From Kuschelorhynchus macadamiae (Eukaryota; Arthropoda; Insecta; Coleoptera; Curculionidae), in assembly GCA_030620095.1 (NCBI GenBank), contig JAUTXW010000346.1:35001-99000 (forward strand): a stretch of DNA of 64,000 nucleotides, given 5' to 3'. Made by a program: the position numbers and the translations under genes. The notes below the pieces were generated by a model. It did not search any database. It saw only the letters and a list, made by a program, of their open reading frames with translations, and had not been told where the DNA came from. The stretch's first letter is position 1; each line of letters opens with the position of its first letter. Shown here piece by piece: positions 55,850 to 64,000 of this stretch.

Positions 55850-56170
55850 GTGACCGAATGCGTCTATGTACTGATCATTCTGACGTTGGTACCGGCAGGC
55901 CAGGTTAGAATCCTGGTGGGTGCATATAGATGTTTTTAAGTCTGCAGTCGATATTAGTGGTAAAATTTAACAGTGAAGAGTGTAAAATAAATGTCACCTT
56001 CCATGCCACCATTCACACCGGTAACCAGACCGTAGTAGTATGGAGGTAAATTTACACTCCCCTCCACATACTCTCTCAGATGGAGGGGATTGCCGAGGTT
56101 CAGACTCCTCGATAAATTATAGAGCCCCTCTGGCTGACATTTTTCTGACGTAAATTTTTTTCGCTATCTT
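55850..56170 (+). mobile_element. tRNA-derived SINE, second family
   Basis: The head GCAGGTGACCGAATGCGTC (A-box-like, about 55845-55863) and GGTTAGAATCCTGG (B-box-like, about 55903-55916) with a Ser/Leu-tRNA-like spacing. It is followed by a body of about 250 bp with GATGGAGGGGATTGCCGAGG and CTCTGGCTGACATT. A partial reverse copy is at 53260-53410. Confidence 0.5.
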
Positions 56171-56959
56171 CGAAAGGTGATTCTGGTTCCCGTAGGCGCG
56201 CTTTTTCATCTCCCCTATATGTTAACATCTGAATAAAAAGTGTACTATTAGGATGCCAGTATTGTCACATTTGTCCTAATGTTTATCTGTCCTACCACCC
56301 GAATGGAGCTTTGTCTGATAAGGATAGAAGATGAGATGGATTTATAGATAATCAAATGTGTTGACGTCTAGAATATGTGGGGAATTTTTTCAGAAGTTGT
56401 TTTTATTAATATAAACATGAACTACCTAATTAGTAACTACTAAATACTGATCATATTTATTGCTACAATTATTGATTGTGTATTTCTTACGAATATTTGC
56501 TTTATTTTAGATTATTTTTGTACAAGACATTCTCAAAAAAGTAGAATTATACTAATTTTTATTTTGTAGACATAATAGGTATCGGGGACGCAAACTGAAA
56601 ATGGATCGATATCATAAGTTGCTTTTCAGGGGTATCCTACACCATTTTTTTTGTAATCGTTATTTTATATTTAAATTAAATTCCAAATTGTCATTGTTAT
56701 TCAGTTTTTAAGATACATGATAAACATCCATGCCATGTTTTTATTTTTAAACTCCCAAATGCAATCTGGCCTAGTAACTCTAAAGAACTATCAGACAGCA
56801 GTGCAATGTTGCGAGAATTACCCAGGTCCCAGCTTGAAGTGTATTTCCTTTTTACTGTTACTAATGTTTTAGAGATCTGAGTACGAGCTCGGCTGCAGAA
56901 AGACAGTAAGATAATCTAGGTGGGTATAAACTGGTTGTTCCCTAAAAACACATTAAAAG
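56171..56959. other. Unrecognised DNA, partly LINE-like
   Basis: 56.7-56.9 kb may hold a decayed LINE C-terminus, but I cannot show motifs. Confidence 0.3.
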
Positions 56960-57720
56960 TTCTTCATTTTTTAAACAGTTTAGCCCTACATTGAAACATC
57001 TTATCTGTAAGACAAAAAGAATGCACAGGAAGTATCTGTCATCTCGATTCCACTGGGATTATGAATCATTTGCACACCTTAGGTCATTGCTTGGGAGGAA
57101 CTATAATAGTTTTTCTAATACTGTGTTTTTAGAGATTAAAACTGCTGCCCAAAACTTTTATACACTTTTAAATCATCCCCAAAAATAATAAGGGTGGAAG
57201 GTTTTATGATCCTTATTGTCATTCACAAATAATGTAAACAACATTATTACAAATAATGTAAACAACATTATTTGTGAATGACAATAAGGATCATAAAACC
57301 TTCCACGGGAATTATTTTTGGGGATGATTTAAAAATTTATGAAAGGATCCAGGATATTGATGACATTTTGTTGTTCCAGAATGATTTGGATGCTCTATGG
57401 GACTGGTTGTAAACAAATAACTTACAACTCAACATAGGAAAATACTGCTTTATCTGATTTCATAGGGGGCATAAAGTTTAACTCAAATTACAAGCTACAC
57501 AGTGTCAACCTTAGTTTCTCTGAATCGGTGAAGGACCTTGGAGTATGTGGTTCATGAGAAATTGAGCTTCTTTCAGCATATTTCCAATATAAGCTTGCAG
57601 GGCTCCAAAAAATGCTTGACCTTATCACTCTCAATACTTCTGAACTTCCACTGAATATTCAGGAGTATCATAGAGTGGACATGCTTGTTAGACTTGGATT
57701 GAGCACTTTTGAGAGAAGAC
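56960..57720 (+). mobile_element. LINE fragment with an internal inverted duplication
   Basis: 56991-57188 encodes the endonuclease-RT linker (HLICKTKRMHRKYLSSRFHW, YNSFSNTVFLEIKT, FYTLLNHPQK). RT C-terminal relics follow from about 57320 (RIQDIDDILLFQNDLDALWD, NNLQLNIGKYCF, and LNTSELPLNIQEYHRVDMLV in 57640-57680). Between them most of the polymerase is replaced by a hairpin of about 112 bp. Confidence 0.6.
57194..57306. repeat. Hairpin with about 53-bp arms
   Basis: GGAAGGTTTTATGATCCTTA and following sequence (57194-57247) is repeated in reverse at about 57254-57306. The inner part also contains a direct repeat (CAAATAATGTAAACAACATT). Confidence 0.9.
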
Positions 57721-57733
57721 AATTACTTTTTGA

Positions 57734-57737
<4 letters not shown>

Positions 57738-57810
<73 letters not shown>

Positions 57811-57821
57811 ATATATATATG

Positions 57822-57885
<64 letters not shown>

Positions 57886-57911
57886 CATATATATATATAT
57901 ACATATATATA
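57738..57911. repeat. (TA)n microsatellite with GTATG/ATACA variants
   Basis: TA array with regularly spaced GTATGTA and TACATA interruptions, unlike the purer arrays elsewhere. Confidence 0.9.
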
Positions 57912-58674
57912 GTGTTTTTCTAAAGAAATTGGGTTTTATTTTAAAGGTAATTAAATTAGTACTCCATTGCCTCCTGTAGAAGGCTTTTGTTGTATGATTT
58001 CCACATGAATACTAGGAAATACTACTGCAGTTTTTATTCTCTATAATTTGTTTATTGAAATATAATTAATGTATTAAATTCAGTTTTGATTTAAATAAAA
58101 AATGTTTTTTTTTTTAACAAAAAAAAACAAAAATCATTTAATGTTAATAAAATACAGTTGGGGAAAGTAATGTTCATATTTAAAAATGACTTTTGCCTTA
58201 AAATAAAAAGAATTTATATTTTGAAATAAATTTTTCAGTTAATAGATCTGATATGACTTGATTCTAGCTACCTCACTATTTTCCCTTTGGCTCCTCAAAG
58301 TATGAAACTTTATTTTCCTAGCGGTAGGTACATGAATATACTCTATATTGAAACTGACCAACAAATTATCCTTTAGAGTACCTACTGTATTAAAACTTTG
58401 TATGTTTGGTTAGCAGTCATTTTAAAAGCATGTAGGTATGGTACCTGATGAATAATGCTTGTCTTTTATGGGGGAAATAATACACCAGACTAGGAAAAAT
58501 GTATAAAATATATTCATATTGCTCACACTTTGCACATATTTTTATTAGAAAAACATTAAAGCTTGAAAACTCGAGAAACCAGAGTTAGAGGAAATAAATG
58601 AACAACCACTTGAAAACTTGTGTTTGACTCATTGCTTTTTAACATTGACTGACAGTCTTTTTTCTTAACTTTAA
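57912..58674. other. Unrecognised DNA
   Basis: No feature I can support. Minus-strand AATAAA-like sites around 58540 could serve a minus-strand transcript. Confidence 0.35.
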
Positions 58675-58749
58675 TTTACTGCTCTGCTACTTTTATACCT
58701 GTCCATAAGGCAGTGAAAGAAGGAGGGGGGGGGGCTTGCCAGTCTTCAC
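58675..58749 (-). CDS. Weak candidate terminal exon (minus strand)
   Basis: The minus strand has a polypyrimidine/A tract ending TTTCAG (AG at 58751-58750), then an open stretch reading EDWQAPPPPSFTALWTG and IKVAEQ in one frame (another frame is also open), ending in TAA near 58675. A run of ten C makes the frame fragile. It is downstream of, and on the same strand as, the small secreted-peptide gene, but the phases do not obviously connect. I treat it as a possibility only. Confidence 0.2.
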
Positions 58750-59563
58750 CTGAAATTTTAAAAAATATAAATAAAAACACTTGTTTAATTAATTTATATA
58801 AATAGAAAATGTGAGATTTTTATACTGAGAGTTCCTTCGCAAGGTGTCGTTTGGTTTTCATAGACTATAAACTACTAAAAATAATTATAAACAAGCATAA
58901 ATCCTATTTAAAACATGTACAGGTAAAAATTAAATCGGTGGGAAAAATTAAAGGTAAGTTTTACAGAAATAATAAACTATAAAAAATGAAAATATAGAAC
59001 ATTTAAAAAACAGGTAAAATAAAATATAGTTAAACACTCAAGTACTTCAAATTAAGTATTGTTAAATGTCTTAATCACTGTACATTAACATTTCATATCT
59101 GCTGCCACTCCAAATGAAAAAATATTCTTTTTAAAGTACCACCTATAAAGATTATATACAACTTTTTTTGAGGAAAGTAGAACCTTAAATTAAAATAGGT
59201 AGAACTGAATCCACCATTGCATCAAGAATTTAGCGAACAAATAAATTTTAGGATACATCCCCTTTCTTTTTATTGTGTTCTATGAGTAAAACTCTAAATG
59301 ACCCCGCTAGATAGAACCAAACAAAAATCCTAATTTAAAATTAGGAATTGTACAACTAGTATAGTATACTATTCTCAAGAACCATGATTAAAGCACTGAG
59401 TACCTACTTGGTATAGAGTGTATATCCGAATTATTTTTTAACTGGTGAAAGTAAAACACATACAAAAAAAAGTCAAATCATTAAAAAAATCAAAAATGAG
59501 TTGAAGCTTTGGTTTAAAGATAATTCTGTATTGATTGAGAACAAAATTGGTTTTTTGTAATTA
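58750..59563. other. Unrecognised DNA, possible 3' region of the peptide gene
   Basis: No motif. A minus-strand AATAAA (TTTATT near 59267) lies about 300 bases past the stop at 59564 and could be its poly(A) signal. Confidence 0.35.
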
Positions 59564-60087
59564 TTATCCACAGTTCTTGGACAACATATCAACCAGGTCT
59601 TTCAGGCCCTTGATTTTGTATCCAGACATTACTAAAGAAATGATACACACATTTTCATCGTGAAATCTAGAAGTAGGTACAGACATAATTGCTTAGCCTA
59701 TATTCAAAAATAAAAGGTTTTACTGAAGGTTTACAGGTAAAAGTTTTGAGGTTAGTTATCTTCAAAAAATGATTGTAAATTATGTATGCAAAAATATTTA
59801 CCTTATATCAAGTTTTGTCCTGCTTTTGTACAAAAATCTATCTTGGGAAAAAAAGTTGTCCAATTTTTGGGTATCCATTTTTCAATGAAGAAAAAATACA
59901 TTAATACTTCCGTACAATTAATGGAAATCTGTAAATACCCAGAGGGAATCTGAAAAAATGTAAAAATAACAAAATTGATAACATGTATAAGCGTTGAAAA
60001 TGTTTGTACAAACCTTCTAGAGTCTGTAGAAAATACCTTAATACCCAGCAAAACTATCACAATAGACGTCACTAGTTTGGGGTGCAT
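59564..60087 (-). CDS. Small secreted peptide, two exons, 58 residues
   Basis: Exon 1 (60087-60014) encodes MHPKLVTSIVIVLLGIKVFS and TDSR, a classic signal peptide with a basic start and an 11-residue hydrophobic core. It ends at AAG/GTTTGT, a good donor. The intron (60013-59667, 347 bp) ends in GTACCTACTTCTAG, a good acceptor. Exon 2 (59666-59564) begins FHDENVCIISL, continues VMSGYKIKGLKDLVDML and ends SKNCG with two stops (TAATAA). The donor and acceptor phases match (AG plus A makes an Arg codon), placing RR just after the signal region. The mature peptide would be 30-35 residues with two cysteines about 25 apart, a lysine-rich amphipathic middle and a C-terminal Gly. A peptide hormone or other secreted factor is conceivable, but I recognise no family. 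A Harbinger-type MITE sits 23 bp upstream of the start codon. Confidence 0.5.
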
Positions 60088-60112
60088 TTTGACGGCGGGC
60101 TACATACTCTAA

Positions 60113-60832
60113 AGCCTGGTTTATAGATCGAAAAAGTTTGCGTCTTGCGTCGTTCGTTTGAGTTAAGCGTTTATACTGGCTCTTAGCTCATCTTATAGAT
60201 TGAAATCGTTTGCGCTTTGCGTCTCTTGTGGAACTAACCTTACTTTGATGTATATATTTATCGCCTTTTTGTGTAATGCAATTTTGTCTTGCTTGTTTTT
60301 AAGTTTATGAGCGTTTTATTACGTATTTTGCTGAGAATGGATAATCAAAATCATGTTAATGATGCCTAGTAAAGACTAGACATTGTGGACATATTAATGT
60401 GTGTCGCAGCTGTAAAATTATTAAAGAGGCGGCGGCAAAGAAGGTGACGAATTTGGCCTGTTAATTGGGGTAGAAATACCCAAAACACCTACAAGTATTT
60501 TCTAAAAATTAAAGAAATTGACCCCAAGCATTTTTTTAAATGGACAAAGATGTTATCTGTATGTATTAATGTCAAATTTACTAGGAAAGACGAACGTTTT
60601 GAAAGGCCCTCTAAAATCCAGCAATTTCATTGGTTGCAACTTAACGCCAACGTCGATTTACGCTAGCCGCTTCCGACAAAGTTAAAGATTGCCACCTTTT
60701 CGGCGGCTGGCGAAAACTCAAACGTATAGCGGCAAAAATGTAACCATACCTATTGCTTTACATTAAGTAAATATCAAGGACAGCGCAAACGGAGACGTAA
60801 GACGCAAACGTTTTCAATCTATAACCCAGGCT
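60113..60832. mobile_element. Harbinger-type MITE (TAA target duplication)
   Basis: Ends AGCCTGGTTTATAGATCGAA (60113) and its imperfect complement TTCAATCTATAACCCAGGCT (to 60832), flanked by TAA on both sides (60110-60112, 60833-60835). A 3-bp TWA duplication is characteristic of PIF/Harbinger. The inverted repeats extend about 40 bp, with a further subterminal copy near 60195. A decayed internal stretch (about 60415-60560) may derive from a Harbinger nuclease. Confidence 0.75.
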
Positions 60833-60841
60833 TAATTCTGA

Positions 60842-61301
60842 ACTGTTAAACTCCCTTTTTTATGGCATTTTGATTATATATATTTGGATCTACATAAAAA
60901 AAATAGCCTGCCGAAATAATAGGTTATGTTATGATGTTGAAATTTGAACGCAACGAACAGATGTTTTCTAGGTACTGTGGCTCAAATAAAGCTTTCTTCA
61001 CGTCAGAGGAGCACACGATGATGCCCGATGCACAGTAGGATGGATGAAAATTAGGATTGGTGATAGTATGTACTGTTAAACTCCCTTTTTTATTGCATTT
61101 TGATTATATATATTTGGATCTACATAAAAAAATAGCCTGTCGAAATAATAGGTTATGTTATGATGTTGAAATTTGAACGCAACGAACAGATGTTTTCTAG
61201 GTACTGTGGCTCAAATAAAGCTTTCTTCACGTCAGAGGAGCACACGATGATGCCCGATGCACAGTAGGATGGATGAAAATTAGGATTGGTGATAGTATGT
61301 C
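60842..61301. repeat. 230-bp tandem duplication
   Basis: ACTGTTAAACTCCCTTTTTT begins at 60842 and again at 61072. The two 230-bp units are nearly identical (one A-run length difference and a C/T change noticed), ending GGATTGGTGATAGTATGT. Confidence 0.92.
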
Positions 61302-62340
61302 GGCTTATGGATGAAGGTCATATCAAACGAACAAACAAACAAAAACTTAAAAAGAATGTACACATTTGCGGTACAAAAATGGATGATAATTTTTATGTTG
61401 GAACTAAATATAACCCCTTATTAACTAAATTTTCAAAAAATATCTGACAAAACACTCAAAAACATATAAAGAAAAATGAAGTTTTATGTAAATTGTACGA
61501 ATAACGTATTCCATGGTTTACTCATTTAATCCATCGCTATCGTCAGTTCTCGGTTGGGACGGTACAAAGTAGAGATGGCAATAAAAATAAATTAATCGAT
61601 TAATCAATCATTTGAATAACCGATTGATCATAATTGCTCTTTTGATTAAATCGACAAGAAATAATCGTTAATCGATCCAATTAGTAGCTTATTAAGTTTG
61701 AGAAGAAAATTTCGATATTACATTATAGAGGAAATATTGAATATAATGAACGTAATTAAGTTGCACCGCTTATTATTGAGTAGATGGCCAATCATTAAAA
61801 ATACCTAATGAAATATTGTGGATGTACAGGGCAAAAAAAAAAGAAGAAAAGTAAAAATACAAGCTTGTATACGTAAACCTGAAAATTTTAAGCTCCCCTT
61901 CAAACTATACTTACATATACCGACCTACTTACAAAAAAATCACTATAACTTCATTATTTTTTTTTTGAAAAAAAGTTTTAAACACGACAGTATTTGAAAA
62001 GTCCAATTTTAACATATTTTATGGGCAATCAAAACCCACTTTTTGAACACTAGTGTTGAAATGAAAATAATATTCCTATTGATGATTCTTTGTGGTCATA
62101 GCAAAAATAATATAAATTACTCATGTAAAAGTAACATTTTTCAAACTTGAAGGATTGTTCTGCTCATTTGAAAACTTCCGCTTTTAACACTGAACGAAAT
62201 TCTACACGACAACGCTACTCACAATACGGAATAAAAACCAAAAAAGTAATTTTAATTGATAGATACAAAGATTTTTACTGATCTAGTTTACATGCATATT
62301 GTATTTATATCCACAGACATCTTCTAAAATCGATTAAACA
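61302..62340. other. Unrecognised DNA
   Basis: Contains a patch of ATCGATTAATC-type sequence (about 61590-61680). No gene supported. Confidence 0.4.
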
Positions 62341-64000
62341 CATTTTTATTCTGACTTTCATAAACGGTGATATCTCGACTCAATGGAAAATTTTGGTAAT
62401 AATACCAGTATTTAAAAAAGGCGACCCAAAAGACGCTACCAATTATCGCCCTGTTTCTATAATTAATAACTTAGCCAAAATTTGGGAAAAATGCGTAAAA
62501 GGAAGATTGAGTTAGTTTTTAGAATCCAATAACTTGCTATATAAACATCTATTCGGATTTAGGGCAGGACTAAGGACCGAAGATGCGGCTTTTACTCTAA
62601 CTAGAAACATACTTTCCGAAATAAATAATAATAAAAATGTATAAGTTTGTTCATGGACTTGCCGAAAGCATTTGACACAGTGTGCCATAAATTACTTTTG
62701 GAAAGATTATTTAGAATTGGAATCAGGGATTACGTTTTAAAACTTTTCGAGTGTTATTTAAGCAATCGTACTCAAAGGGTAAAAATTAATAATTTTATTA
62801 GTCAAGAACGAGTGGTGGAGACTTGTGTTCCTCAAGGCACTGTACTGGGCCCAATTCTCTTTCTTATATATATTGTTGCGAATTTAGCCCTAGTTATAGA
62901 TTTGTTAAGATTTAGATGAATTTATTTATTATTTGTTATTTTATTGAAGTAGACTTACCTTAATTTTTATCCATGTAACGACTATGATAGTGTCAAAAAT
63001 CGTTCTCGAATGTTCTGTTAGGCTTAATTCTTCTCACCCTGTAGTATTTAGATTATTCTAAAATTTTCTGGATCATTCCATCCTTTTCTAAAGGCTATAT
63101 AAGCGCACCGCGAGGGCACATTTTGATTTAACAATGACCTCATTACCAAAACTCATGACTTCTCCCAACCACGTAACAAATTCAAGCTCCCTAAAGACTG
63201 TCTTTTACCTAGAATTTAAACTATTTCCCCTCTCCAACTGGGATCCCCCCTCCTATGACTTTTTCCCCTATCCTTACAATTTGATTGTTTTCCCGAGGAA
63301 TGAAAAGATATAATAGCCATTCGGCTGACATAAGAATCGAAGAGGACCCCGAACACATTTTGATTCAGTTGTAATTGAGATTTCGAAGTGTTAAAAAGCT
63401 GACATTGACAAGTTTAAAGTTACCTTAGTTACGATTGTTAGGTATAACCAGTGTTTACCTGTGATACCTATAACCTGTAAAAGGAGTGCATTCAGAAACT
63501 ACGTGTTTGTGTACCGGCCAATCCGGAACAATATTATTGAAACACACAGATGACACTGTCATATTGTTTACAGCTAACTCCTGGGAGAATGAATTTTTTG
63601 AGGCGGAGAGGGCTCTGACTATAATTCAACACTGCTTTAGCTCAAGTTATCTGAGTTTGAACGTGGAAAAAAACAGTTTTATTGCATTTTCTCTCACAGT
63701 GGTTGATCGACCAATGACAGATACAATTAAAATCCGTACAACTATATTTAATACAAACGCTATGGTATTTGTGGCTGTGCCTGCAGAGAAAAACAACAGA
63801 ACGTTAAATATCTTGGTATTTATATCGGCCAACATCTTCGCTGGAAAGAGCACGCCATTCGAACTAATAAACTATATCATACTTTTTATCTATTACGAAA
63901 TATACTGAAAACTAAATTGTTAAAAACTCTTTAATTCAATGGTGGAATCCAGTGTACGATATTGTATAATAGTATGGGATGCTTCCCTCAATAATGCAAT
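62341..64000 (+). mobile_element. LINE reverse transcriptase, interrupted by an LTR-like insert
   Basis: RT motifs before the insert: FKKGDPKDATNYRPVSIINN (about 62410-62470), HLFGFRAGLRTEDAAFTL (62545-62600), FMDLPKAFDTVCHKLLLERL (62650-62710, motif A) and CVPQGTVLGPILFLIYI (62824-62873, motif B). After it: HTDDTVILFTA (63541-63573, motif C with HTDD in place of YADD), LSLNVEKNSFIAF and, at the edge, a decayed SVLRYGIIVW-like segment. Stops at about 62512 and 62642 break the frame. It continues beyond the window. Confidence 0.7.
62874..63490. mobile_element. Probable solo LTR inserted in the LINE
   Basis: The LINE frame stops making sense at FLIYI (62873) and resumes by about 63500. The insert starts TGTTGCGAATTTAGCCC, has a CTATATAAG TATA-box-like sequence at 63095-63103 followed by GC-rich downstream sequence, and encodes nothing, as expected for an LTR. 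Its right border and target duplication are not certain. Confidence 0.5.

Noticed and set aside
59803..60013. Reading the signal-peptide exon as a single 94-codon gene without splicing
   Set aside because: After TDSRR the frame continues into AT-rich intron-like sequence rich in Phe and Ile, while a spliced model gives consensus sites, matching phase and tandem stops.

Overview
The window is AT-rich, transposon-saturated animal DNA, most probably from an insect. It has intron-bearing genes, a cathepsin L exon typical of insects, CR1/jockey-like LINEs, DD41D and Tc1 transposons, Transib, hAT, a Penelope-like element and tRNA-derived SINEs. There are no bacterial operons. I cannot fix the order, although a beetle-type genome would fit. 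Host coding content is very small: one cathepsin L terminal exon (24.2-24.8 kb, +), a probable two-exon gene for a small secreted peptide (59.6-60.1 kb, -), and two weak candidate terminal exons. Everything else I recognise is repeats. Layout, first half: 0.3-5.2 kb, a Transib (RAG1-core-related) gene split by a LINE plus a second relic; 6.3-7.8 kb, an internally deleted LINE; 7.8-10.2 kb, a DD41D element with very long inverted repeats; 11.0-15.4 kb, LINE debris inside a 4.4 kb inverted-repeat frame; 15.8-24.2 kb, mostly unrecognised with LINE and hAT remnants; 25.7-27.0 kb, a young DD41D element between two TA arrays; 28.0-30.2 kb, an older DD41D element; 30.36-32.27 kb, a Tc1 (DD34E) element with an intact transposase. 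Layout, second half: 35.3-52.9 kb, a dense nest built on (TA)n arrays, holding a roughly 118 bp subrepeat family, hammerhead-ribozyme repeats (retrozyme-like), a Penelope-like element, a pair of DD41D copies in a 2.5 kb-arm inverted duplication, and a DD41D element that carries a hAT. Then 53.2-56.2 kb, SINEs and small inverted-repeat elements; 57-64 kb, LINE pieces, a Harbinger-type MITE with TAA target duplications, a 230 bp tandem repeat, and a LINE cut by an LTR-like insert. The most interesting signal is at 36.39-41.25 kb and 48.1-48.5 kb. Tandem 274-278 bp units each carry a type I hammerhead ribozyme; two have an intact core, and two (the inverted-duplicate pair) have lost the core G12. 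They sit directly beside a Penelope-like reverse transcriptase/GIY-YIG element, and both share a short 3'-terminal sequence next to (TA)n. This fits a non-autonomous retrozyme mobilised by a Penelope element into TA microsatellites. At least 17 (TA)n arrays, about 2.8 kb in all, punctuate the window, and most abut a mobile-element end.
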